Source: Oscillospiraceae bacterium
GTDB taxonomy: Bacteria > Bacillota > Clostridia > Oscillospirales > CAG-272
NCBI GenBank assembly: GCA_015064395.1
Contig: SVSH01000004.1
Span: 70,901 to 103,383, forward strand
Reading direction: 5' to 3'
DNA: 32,483 bases
Positions 16,634 through 23,296 of the stretch are shown here, piece after piece. Position 1 is the stretch's first letter, and the number at the start of each line of letters is the position of its first letter. The translations under genes were made by a program, and so were the position numbers. The notes beneath the pieces were generated by a model that searched no databases, was not told the origin of the DNA, and saw only the letters and a list, made by a program, of their open reading frames with translations.

Positions 16634-16828
16634 ATGAAAACAGACAAAAAATAAAATTTTACAACTATTTTTGTTTTCTTACATTCAGTATAACAGAAAA
16701 AGGGAACGAGTGCAAGGTGAAAATACAGGGAATAATGATATGCAATATCATGCTGCTATGCATCAGAAATAAGGATTCAGTGAATGGGCACAAGTTGGAC
16801 ATCACATTTGGATCCATCCAAAAACAGG
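16634..16828. other. Intergenic stretch without a supported gene
   Basis: About 195 A+T-rich bases between the response regulator promoter and the sigG leader hairpins. A short GTG-started reading frame crosses it into the hairpins, but it has no ribosome site or family resemblance. I see no convincing sigma-A promoter for sigG, consistent with a sporulation-specific sigma factor reading it. Confidence 0.5.
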
Positions 16829-16859
16829 CAAGGCCATCCTTGAATAAAGGATGGCCTTG
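16829..16859 (+). repeat. Perfect hairpin in the sigG leader
   Basis: A 13-bp perfect inverted repeat, CAAGGCCATCCTT and its complement, around a GAATA loop. It lacks a T-run on the 3' side, so it is not a standard terminator. It lies 64 bp ahead of the sigG start and upstream of a second hairpin. Confidence 0.75.
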
Positions 16860-16865
16860 TCCGAC

Positions 16866-16919
16866 AATACTCCTTTTTGACGGGAAATAGAAGCCCATCT
16901 CCTCGTCAAAAGGAGTATT
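16866..16919 (+). promoter_or_regulatory. Hairpin sequestering the sigG ribosome-binding site
   Basis: AATACTCCTTTTTGACG at 16866-16882 pairs with CGTCAAAAGGAGTATT at 16904-16919 (one bulged T). The 3' arm contains the AAAGGAG Shine-Dalgarno of sigG (start 16923), which would be buried in a stem of about 16 bp with a 21-nt loop. A leader hairpin that damps sigG translation is, as I recall, also known in Bacillus subtilis. Confidence 0.7.
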
Positions 16920-16922
16920 GAA

Positions 16923-17687
16923 ATGTATTATAACAAGGTGGAAATATGCGGTGTCAATACCGCAGACCTTCCGGTTTTAAGTGATACCGAAAAAAGAGAA
17001 CTGCTAAAACGAACCAAGCAGGGGGACAGGGAAGCGCGAAGTGAACTCATCTGTGGCAATCTTCGACTGGTCCTCAGCATCATTCAGCGCTTTACCAATC
17101 GCCGGGAATGCATGGACGATCTTTTTCAGGTCGGCTGTATCGGCCTTGTTAAGGCGGTTGATAACTTCAACATCGATCTTGACGTCAAATTCAGCACCTA
17201 TGCGGTGCCCATGATTATAGGCGAGATCCGCCGCTATCTTCGGGATAATAACACCATCCGCATCAGTCGCTCGGTGCGAGATTTGGCCTATCGGGCATTG
17301 CAAGCAAGAGAGGAATGGATACGCGAGAAGGAAACCGAGCCTAATTTGGATGAGCTTGCCGCACAACTGGGAGAGAAAAAGGAAGCTGTGTTGCGCGCCA
17401 TGGAGGCGATCGTAGAGCCCATCTCGCTTTACGAGCCGGTCTATACCGAGGGGAGCGACTCGGTGTACGTGATGGATCAGCTGCGCGACAGCAGTAGCGA
17501 CAGCTCGGACGAGGTGTGGCTGGAGAACATCCTGCTGCGCGACGCGCTGAAAACGCTGACCGATCGGGAGCGCAATATCATTCTGAAACGCTTTTACCAA
17601 AATAAACGCAAATGGAGATCGCCGAGGAGATCGGCATCTCGCAGGCCCAGGTATCAAGACTCGAAAAGGGAGCTTTGGAGCATTTGA
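16923..17687 (+). CDS. sigG: Sporulation RNA polymerase sigma factor SigG, frameshifted near the 3' end
   Basis: Forespore-specific sigma-70 family factor. The opening YNKVEICGVNTADLPVLSDTE is the SigG signature (the VEICGV segment that binds the anti-sigma factor). Region 2 contains LRLVLSIIQRF, DDLFQVGCIGLVKAVDNF and VKFSTYAVPMIIGEIRRYLR. Region 3 follows, and region 4 begins LTDRERNIILKRFYQNK. After that K the frame goes wrong: the expected TQMEIAEEIGISQAQVSRLE is encoded in the +2-shifted frame and ends at a TAA at 17699-17701. One missing A in the run at 17604-17606 explains it. As read, the protein has 254 residues and no intact region 4.2 DNA-binding helix. Start ATG at 16923 follows AAAGGAG. 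It is a single-gene unit. Confidence 0.95.
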   Translation: MYYNKVEICGVNTADLPVLSDTEKRELLKRTKQGDREARSELICGNLRLVLSIIQRFTNRRECMDDLFQVGCIGLVKAVDNFNIDLDVKFSTYAVPMIIGEIRRYLRDNNTIRISRSVRDLAYRALQAREEWIREKETEPNLDELAAQLGEKKEAVLRAMEAIVEPISLYEPVYTEGSDSVYVMDQLRDSSSDSSDEVWLENILLRDALKTLTDRERNIILKRFYQNKRKWRSPRRSASRRPRYQDSKRELWSI

Positions 17688-17701
17688 GGAAAAGAATGTA
17701 A
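17607..17701 (+). pseudogene. Displaced 3' end of sigG (region 4.2)
   Basis: From 17607 the bases read, in the frame shifted relative to the upstream ORF, QMEIAEEIGISQAQVSRLEK and then GALEHLRKRM and TAA. This is the conserved helix-turn-helix of SigG. With one added A at 17604-17606 the whole gene would be 260 codons, the family's normal length. The conserved tail argues for a very recent mutation, a sequencing or assembly error, or a recoding site. Confidence 0.92.
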
Positions 17702-17709
17702 TAGAGATA

Positions 17710-17745
17710 CCGCCGAGAGTGATAAATGCTCTCGGCGGTTCGTTA
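17710..17745. terminator. Bidirectional terminator after sigG
   Basis: CCGCCGAGAG at 17710-17719 pairs perfectly with 17729-17738, followed by TTCGTTATT. It overlaps the end of the convergent ABC ATPase gene. Confidence 0.85.
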
Positions 17746-18348
17746 TTCAATAATTATCTTCTTATCCTCGCCAAACACGATGCGGCAATCGGCCATTTCG
17801 GCGTCTTGCGCGTCGTGGGTGACGATGACCGTCGTTTTCCCTTGGCGGCAGTCACGGATGAGCACGCGCATATCGGCGTGCAGCTGCTCGTCCATGCCGC
17901 GGAAGGGCTCGTCAAGGAGCAACAGCTCGGCGTCCGTAGCCAAGGCCCTTGCTAAGGCCACACGCTGGCGCATACCGCCCGAAAGAGCCGAGGGGTAGGT
18001 ATTTGCCTCTCTTTCAAGGCCGACGCGTGTGAGCCATTCCACGGCCTCTCCAAGCGTCTCTTTTTTGTCCGTCAGCACGAGGTTGACATTCTCGGCGGCG
18101 GTGAGCCAGGGAAGCAGGGCAGGGTCTTGAAACAGATAGGAAATATGCTGCGTTTCACGCGTAACATTTCCCGAGGTGGGCTCGATCAGCCCGGACATAA
18201 GACGAAGCAGGGTAGTCTTGCCGCAGCCGGACGGGCCCATGATGACGGTAGTTTTTCCTGCGGGAACATGAAGGGAGACGTCGTCCAGGACTGTCTTGAC
18301 GGTTTTACCGTTGCGATAGGACAGCGTTACGTTTTGCAGTGTGATCAT
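17743..18348 (-). CDS. ABC transporter ATPase, NitT/TauT type
   Basis: A 201-residue ABC ATPase. Walker A GPSGCGKTT at 38-46, Q-loop in YLFQDPALLPW, signature LSGGMRQRVALARAL, Walker B LLLLDEPFRGMD and the switch histidine in VIVTHDAQDAEMA. It is shorter than the usual 240-260 residues of the nitrate/sulfonate/taurine group and lacks the C-terminal tail. The start ATG overlaps the permease stop (ATGA). Together with the permease and lipoprotein upstream it forms an importer. Close relatives move aliphatic sulfonates, nitrate, bicarbonate or thiamine precursors; the substrate is not determined here. Confidence 0.93.
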   Translation of the reverse strand: MITLQNVTLSYRNGKTVKTVLDDVSLHVPAGKTTVIMGPSGCGKTTLLRLMSGLIEPTSGNVTRETQHISYLFQDPALLPWLTAAENVNLVLTDKKETLGEAVEWLTRVGLEREANTYPSALSGGMRQRVALARALATDAELLLLDEPFRGMDEQLHADMRVLIRDCRQGKTTVIVTHDAQDAEMADCRIVFGEDKKIIIE

Positions 18349-19157
18349 ATGCCCTCCTCCTTTGCCGTGGTTCTATGGTCGTTTGCCCTTTGCAGACGGG
18401 AAAAAGCGAGCTTTGCCAATGTTTCCAAGGCGAGGCTGAGTAGCACTACCACAACCGTCCAGGCGAACAGATCGATCGTCTCCAAATACAGCTTGGACTC
18501 ATTGAGCTGTTTTCCGATGGACAGCGCAGGGAGGGCTATGACCTCGGCCGCGATGCCTGCTTTCCAGGCAAGTCCCAGCGAGGAGCGGCAAGCAGACAGA
18601 AAATAGGGAAGTGCATACGGCGCATAGATGCGGCGAATGCGGCGCCCGAGCGGGAGTCGATAGATGCGCGACAGATCGTGATACGGATCGGGAATCGATC
18701 GGAGTGCTGTGTGCAGATTGGCCCACACCACGGGAAAGACCATCAAAAAAGAAATGAAGACGGGGAGGATATCATCGGCGATCCACAGCATCGCAAGAAT
18801 AATAAACGACGCCACGGGGGTGCTTTTGATGACGGTGATCACGGGCGAGAGCAAGATCTCAACCGGACGGAAGGCGGCTGTCAAGGCGGAAACCAGTACG
18901 GCAATTCCCACGCCTGTCACGATACCGCCAACGACCCGCAACAAAGAGCGCAAGGTGTACAGCCAAAAGTTCTTGGTGGTGACCAATTCGCAAAGCCGCC
19001 GTGCCACGGTAATTGGCGCCGGTAACAGTAAATGCTGGTTCATGCGCTGGGCGGCAAGCTGCCACACAATCAACCACAGCGCTACGGAAAGAAGTGCGGT
19101 CAACAGCTTTCCCGAACGTGAATGAAATAGCCAATGCTTGATATTTTTGACCTTCAT
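18345..19157 (-). CDS. ABC transporter permease, NitT/TauT type
   Basis: A 270-residue integral membrane subunit of the BPD_transp_1 family. About six membrane helices: one near 18-35 (LLTALLSVALWLIVWQLAA), then SLLRVVGGIVTGVGIAVLV, VITVIKSTPVASFIILAML, ILPVFISFLMVFPVVW, the EAA-like loop with SRIYRLPLGRRIRRIYAPYALPYFLSA, and a last helix VVVVLLSLALETLAKLAF. The start ATG at 19157 lies one base after the stop of the binding-protein gene; a longer reading frame upstream overlaps that gene and is rejected. The permease stop overlaps the ATPase start. Confidence 0.92.
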   Translation of the reverse strand: MKVKNIKHWLFHSRSGKLLTALLSVALWLIVWQLAAQRMNQHLLLPAPITVARRLCELVTTKNFWLYTLRSLLRVVGGIVTGVGIAVLVSALTAAFRPVEILLSPVITVIKSTPVASFIILAMLWIADDILPVFISFLMVFPVVWANLHTALRSIPDPYHDLSRIYRLPLGRRIRRIYAPYALPYFLSACRSSLGLAWKAGIAAEVIALPALSIGKQLNESKLYLETIDLFAWTVVVVLLSLALETLAKLAFSRLQRANDHRTTAKEEGI

Positions 19158-19158
19158 T

Positions 19159-20226
19159 TTATTTCGCAATGTAATAGAAATCGTCTTCGGGCAGCTTGCC
19201 GCCAATAGAAGCAGGCTGAACACCCATCATAATGGTCAGGAAGGCTAACATAGAAGCCTTCATTTCCTCACCAACGAGATAGCAGATGTTGCAGTTGGGG
19301 ATGGCTTTGGCGGCGACGGCGGCCTTGGCAAAGACGCCCTGTGCGGCGACCATCTCGGCGGCCTCGGCTACGTTGTTCATCAGGAAATTGACGGATGCCT
19401 CATATTCTTTGAGGAATGCGGCGACCTCGGCGGGGTGCTGCTCGGCGAAAGCCTTGCGGACAACGATACAACCCTGAACGAGCGAGTTTTCGGGAGAGAC
19501 CTTGTTCCATTCCTCGGTCAGATCCAGCGCGACGGCAACGTCAGCGTTCGCGCTCTTGACGATGGTGACCAACGGCTCGGGAAGAACGGCCAGCGTGACG
19601 TTACCGGCGGCTACGTTTGCCTGCAGCTCGGCGGGGGTAGTGTAACCGTTGTCAATGATCACGTCTACGCCCGTGTCACCGACCGAACCGACGGTCAGGC
19701 CGTTTTTCTCACACAGATATTTGAAAATAAAGGTGGGGTTCTGGGCAGGAGCGGCAACCGTCTTTCCTCTGAGATCCTCAAAAGAGGTAATATTATTGCC
19801 GTTATCCAAAAGATAGAGAACGCCCAGCGTGTTGATGGTCAAAATTTGAACGGCTCCGCCCGTTTTGTTGTATACCGCGCTGGCGGCGTTGGTGGGGAGT
19901 GCTGCAATGTCAACCGAGCCGTTGATCAGCGCGGCATTGACGTTGGACGCATCGGCCTCAACCTTGAAGTTATAGTTGAGCTTGGCTTTTCCGTCTGCGT
20001 GCGACTGCATCAGAGGCGCCATGCTAAAGCCGGTCGTGCCGCTGAGGACAGTAACGTTTACCTGCAAATTGGTGTCGACGGTAGCGTCGGTGTTGCCGGT
20101 GTTTTCATTTTGATCCCCATTGTCGGGTTGATCGGGCTGCTTGGGCGTACAAGCGGTGAAGCTGAATACAGCGGCAAGTGCCAAGCAAAGGGTGATCAGT
20201 CGAAGCAGAATGTGATTTTTTTTCAT
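19159..20226 (-). CDS. ABC transporter substrate-binding lipoprotein, NMT1/THI5-like
   Basis: A 355-residue lipoprotein. Signal peptide with lipobox FTAC, lipid cysteine at 26, then an Asp/Asn/Gln-rich linker. The mature domain has the NMT1/SsuA-like pattern: VNVTVLSGTTGFSMAPLM, VNAALINGSVDIAALPTNAA, TFEDLRGKTV-like SFEDLRGKTVAAPAQNPTF and LPEPLVTIVKSA. Length fits the family. The start ATG at 20226 is preceded by AAAGGTTGG; the longer frame upstream is non-coding. It lies 67 bp after the Crp-like gene and probably shares its promoter. The ligand is unknown: relatives bind sulfonates, nitrate, riboflavin or pyrimidine precursors. Confidence 0.92.
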   Translation of the reverse strand: MKKNHILLRLITLCLALAAVFSFTACTPKQPDQPDNGDQNENTGNTDATVDTNLQVNVTVLSGTTGFSMAPLMQSHADGKAKLNYNFKVEADASNVNAALINGSVDIAALPTNAASAVYNKTGGAVQILTINTLGVLYLLDNGNNITSFEDLRGKTVAAPAQNPTFIFKYLCEKNGLTVGSVGDTGVDVIIDNGYTTPAELQANVAAGNVTLAVLPEPLVTIVKSANADVAVALDLTEEWNKVSPENSLVQGCIVVRKAFAEQHPAEVAAFLKEYEASVNFLMNNVAEAAEMVAAQGVFAKAAVAAKAIPNCNICYLVGEEMKASMLAFLTIMMGVQPASIGGKLPEDDFYYIAK

Positions 20227-20293
20227 GGTATTATCCAACCTTTCATTTGTAATCGTATATTCAAGCGGCATTTGAAATCAACTGTCGTAAGAA

Positions 20294-20971
20294 TCAGGAG
20301 TAATGTGTAAGAAGTGACTCGCGGTTATGGAGCGTATATTCGTGCCCATCGCGCGTTAAATAGCCGTCGGCGGTCAGGCGATCCATGGCACGGTAAAGTG
20401 AGGCGCGACCGAGATCCAGAAGATCCGCTAAGGAGACGGCGGAAATGTCAAGACGCGTGGGTGTTTCATCCAAGGGAATTTGGGAAACAAGATACAGAGC
20501 CAGCCGACGCTCGGCGCATCCTGCTGTCAGGTATTGAATTTTTTGATTAAGAAACTCAATTCGTTGGGTGAGAAAGCGCAGATACCGCTTCATCGTTTCC
20601 GGATGAGACGTCAATATCTCTTCCCAAAGGGAGGAGGGAACGAGAAGGACCGTGCACGCCGAGCTGGCAACGATGGTGCTCTGGGGTGGCATATCTGCGT
20701 TGAAAATGCAATGAACACCGAAGAGCGCGCCTGCGTGCATGGTGCGAAGGAGTGCCGTATGAGCGGAATCGGTAGAGCGGGCATAGACCCGAGCCTGACC
20801 GCTCCATAAGAGGCACAGGCAGTTGTCGCTGTCCCCGTCGGGAAAGATGGTTTGTCCGGGGGTGTATTGACGCCAGCGCATTCCCGCTTTGAGCCGCTTC
20901 CACATATCATCCGGCAACGCTTCCCATATGTGAAATTTTCTCACGGCTACGTCTCTTGAAGTTTCATTCAT
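20294..20971 (-). CDS. Crp/Fnr-family transcriptional regulator
   Basis: A 225-residue regulator. The N-terminal cyclic-nucleotide-binding fold is visible (YTPGQTIFPDGDSDNCLCLLWSGQARVYA, LRTMHAGALFGVHCIF), followed by a long dimer helix (KRYLRFLTQRIEFLNQKIQYL) and a winged helix with VSLADLLDLGRASLYRAMDRL and a wing DGYLTRDGHEYTL. It lacks an N-terminal cysteine cluster, so it is not an oxygen-sensing FNR, and the cAMP-contact residues are not obvious. The start is the ATG at 20971, 9 nt after AAGGGGG; a TTG upstream at 20995 lies in the operator palindrome. It is first in the putative operon with the ABC importer and probably controls it. Confidence 0.92.
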   Translation of the reverse strand: MNETSRDVAVRKFHIWEALPDDMWKRLKAGMRWRQYTPGQTIFPDGDSDNCLCLLWSGQARVYARSTDSAHTALLRTMHAGALFGVHCIFNADMPPQSTIVASSACTVLLVPSSLWEEILTSHPETMKRYLRFLTQRIEFLNQKIQYLTAGCAERRLALYLVSQIPLDETPTRLDISAVSLADLLDLGRASLYRAMDRLTADGYLTRDGHEYTLHNRESLLTHYS

Positions 20972-20993
20972 GCCGAACATCCCCCTTCTCGTC

Positions 20994-21017
20994 AAAATGT
21001 CTCATATGAGACATTTT
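20994..21017. promoter_or_regulatory. 24-bp palindromic operator
   Basis: A perfect palindrome with half-site AAAATGTCTCAT. It begins at the base after the -10 box of the Crp-like gene's promoter and covers the expected transcription start. Its symmetric TGTCTC/GAGACA arms fit a dimeric Crp/Fnr-type repressor binding its own gene. Confidence 0.82.
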
Positions 21018-21046
21018 AGTATAGCATGATTATGGAAACTTGTCAA
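21018..21046 (-). promoter_or_regulatory. Promoter of the Crp-like/ABC operon
   Basis: TTGACA at 21046-21041, 17-bp spacer, TATACT at 21023-21018. It is immediately followed by the operator palindrome. Confidence 0.9.
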
Positions 21047-21086
21047 CAGCGAATGTTAAAATTACTGATAAAATTTTGAACGCATC

Positions 21087-21115
21087 TTGATTTTTCACAG
21101 TATCCGTGATAAAAT
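21087..21115 (+). promoter_or_regulatory. Promoter of the NahK-like/galE/galM operon
   Basis: TTGATT at 21087-21092, 17-bp spacer, TAAAAT at 21110-21115. It is divergent from the Crp-like promoter, with 40 bp between their -35 boxes. Confidence 0.75.
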
Positions 21116-21160
21116 ATAGAACAGTATTATGGCTATCTGTGCCAACAAGGAGAAAGAGTC

Positions 21161-22258
21161 ATGGAAACCAAAGATTTACAACACATTTTGGAAGTTGCTT
21201 CTCGATTTGCATTTGATGAACCGATCGTCAGTGTGTACGAAATACCCACGGGACATATCAATCGAACCTATCATTTACAAACGGAAGCCCCACGTTCTTA
21301 TATTTTGCAGAAGGTCAATACCGTGATCTTTAAGGATACTGCGGGACTGATGAATAACATTGCTCTGGTCACCGAGCATTTGCAAAAAAAGCTGCTGGCG
21401 GCAGGCAAGAATGCAGACCGTGAGGCTCTTCAGCTCATTCCCACCAAGCAGGGTGAGAAATATTTGACTGTCAACGGCGAGGTGTGGCGCTTGTATCTCA
21501 CCATTACCGGTGCGAGAACGTATGACCGCGCAACGTCCAATGAGATGTTCTGCGAGGTCGGTCGCGCCTTTGGTGCTTTCCAGCGTGAGCTTGCCGACTT
21601 TGACGCCTCGCAGTTGAGCGAGACCATTCCGGCGTTCCACGATACCGTTGCCCGTTACGCTTATTTTGAGCAGGTGGTAGAGGCCGACGTTGCCGCTCGC
21701 CGCGCCGAGGTGGAGGAGGAGATCGCCTTCTTTATGGCACGCAAGCAGACGGCAGGCTTTATTGTGGACGGTATTGCCGACGGTCGTTTCCCCCTTCGCG
21801 TCACGCACAACGATACCAAGCTCAACAATATCATGATCGACGACGAAACGGGAAAAGGCATCTGCATTCTCGATTTGGATACGGTCATGCCCGGCTCGGT
21901 GCTTGCTGACTTTGGAGATGCCATCCGCTTTGGCGCATCGACGGCCGCCGAGGACGAGACGGATCTTGAGCAGGTATGGATGGACGTTGACAAATTCTCG
22001 GCGTTTGCCGAGGGCTTTGTTGGTGGCCTTGAGGGCTCTCTGACCGAAAATGAGGTCAAGGCTCTGCCCATGGGCGCGTACATGATGACCTTGGAGTGCG
22101 GTCTTCGCTTTTTGACCGATTATCTCAACGGCGATACCTATTTCCGCATCAAGCATGAAAAGCACAATCTGGATCGCGCACGCAATCAGATGAAGCTGGT
22201 TCGCGATATGGAACAAAAAATGCCTCGTATGAATGAGATCATCGAGAGCTATCTTTGA
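21161..22258 (+). CDS. APH-fold sugar kinase, NahK-like (N-acetylhexosamine 1-kinase)
   Basis: A 365-residue aminoglycoside-phosphotransferase-fold kinase. It resembles N-acetylhexosamine 1-kinase (NahK/LnpB), which phosphorylates GlcNAc or GalNAc at C1. Seen: the N-lobe opening VYEIPTGHINRTYHL (25-39), the catalytic loop VTHNDTKLNNIMI (H216, D218, N223) and the metal-binding ILDLDTVMPGSVLADFGDAI (D238/D240). Length matches NahK (about 360). The ATG at 21161 follows AAGGAGAAAG. It is followed after 17 bp by galE and then galM. In bifidobacteria NahK sits with GalE and a uridylyltransferase in the lacto-N-biose pathway; the phosphorylase and uridylyltransferase partners are missing here, although a nucleotidyltransferase is at 4310. 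Substrate is inference. Confidence 0.85.
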   Translation: METKDLQHILEVASRFAFDEPIVSVYEIPTGHINRTYHLQTEAPRSYILQKVNTVIFKDTAGLMNNIALVTEHLQKKLLAAGKNADREALQLIPTKQGEKYLTVNGEVWRLYLTITGARTYDRATSNEMFCEVGRAFGAFQRELADFDASQLSETIPAFHDTVARYAYFEQVVEADVAARRAEVEEEIAFFMARKQTAGFIVDGIADGRFPLRVTHNDTKLNNIMIDDETGKGICILDLDTVMPGSVLADFGDAIRFGASTAAEDETDLEQVWMDVDKFSAFAEGFVGGLEGSLTENEVKALPMGAYMMTLECGLRFLTDYLNGDTYFRIKHEKHNLDRARNQMKLVRDMEQKMPRMNEIIESYL

Positions 22259-22275
22259 TATGGGAGGATAAGACG

Positions 22276-23295
22276 ATGGCAATTTTAGTTACGGGCGGTG
22301 CTGGATTTATCGGCTCGCATACCGTCGTTGAATTTTTGAATAGGGACGAGGATATTATCATTCTTGATAATTTCTGCAACAGCAAGCCCTGCGTCATTGA
22401 CCGTGTCCGCACCATCACCGGTAAGGACGTCACGCTTTGCCGTGTCGATCTTTTGGACCGTGAGGCAGTGGAGGAAGTATTCAAGACCTACAATATCGAG
22501 AGCTGCATTCATTTCGCCGGCCTCAAAGCCGTAGGCGAATCCTGCCAGATCCCCCTGCGCTATTATCATAACAACATCACGGGCACTCTCATTCTGTGCG
22601 AGATGCTGCAGAAATACGGCGCAAAGCGCATCGTTTTCAGTTCCTCGGCAACGGTGTACGGTAAGCCCGAAACAGTTCCGATCCGCGAGGATTTCCCCCT
22701 GTCGACCACCAATCCTTACGGCGAGACCAAGCTGATGATCGAGCGCATTCTCAAGGATCTGTACGTGTCTGATCCCGAGTTCAGCGTGTCCATTCTGCGC
22801 TATTTCAACCCCATCGGCGCCCATGAGAGTGGCCTGATCGGTGAAGATCCCAAGGGTATTCCCAACAACCTGTTCCCCTACATTACCCAGGTGGGGCAGG
22901 GCAAGCTCCCTTATTTGCGCGTCTTTGGCAACGATTATGCAACCCAAGACGGCACCGGTGTCCGCGATTACATCCACGTCGTAGACTTGGCTCGCGCTCA
23001 CCTGGCAGCCTTAGATCGCGCAAGAGAGGTCACCGGTGTCGAATACTATAACGTAGGTACAGGCAACGGCTATTCCGTCTTGGATATGGTCAAGGCGTAC
23101 GAGCAGGTAACAGGTCTTGATATCCCGTATCAGATCGTTGACCGCCGTCCCGGTGACATTGACGAATGCTATGCAGACCCTGCGTTGGCTGAAAAAATGT
23201 TGGGCTGGAAGGCTGTCTTTGGCCTTGAGGATATGTGCCGCGACGCCCATCGCTGGCAGTCGCAGAACCCGGATGGCTATCCCGACGAGGAATAA
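22276..23295 (+). CDS. galE: UDP-glucose 4-epimerase
   Basis: A 339-residue short-chain dehydrogenase-family epimerase that interconverts UDP-glucose and UDP-galactose (and possibly the N-acetyl forms) with tightly bound NAD. Rossmann motif GGAGFIG at 7-13, SSSATVYG at 122-129 (catalytic Ser124), and the YxxxK pair Y148/K152 in NPYGETK. RYFNPIGAHESG, DYIHVVDLARAH and RRPGDIDECYADP are standard GalE blocks. Length is typical. The start ATG at 22276 follows GGGAGG; the frame extended upstream overlaps the kinase gene. It is the second gene of the operon. Confidence 0.97.
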   Translation: MAILVTGGAGFIGSHTVVEFLNRDEDIIILDNFCNSKPCVIDRVRTITGKDVTLCRVDLLDREAVEEVFKTYNIESCIHFAGLKAVGESCQIPLRYYHNNITGTLILCEMLQKYGAKRIVFSSSATVYGKPETVPIREDFPLSTTNPYGETKLMIERILKDLYVSDPEFSVSILRYFNPIGAHESGLIGEDPKGIPNNLFPYITQVGQGKLPYLRVFGNDYATQDGTGVRDYIHVVDLARAHLAALDRAREVTGVEYYNVGTGNGYSVLDMVKAYEQVTGLDIPYQIVDRRPGDIDECYADPALAEKMLGWKAVFGLEDMCRDAHRWQSQNPDGYPDEE

Positions 23296-23296
23296 T

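Noticed and set aside
16634-16890. A possible small protein in the region before sigG (GTG start, about 57 codons)
   Set aside because: It has no proper ribosome site, no recognisable motif, and its second half lies in the hairpins of the sigG leader.
23117-23296. N-terminal extension of galM
   Set aside because: It lies entirely inside galE in another frame. The GalM fold begins at the ATG at 23297.
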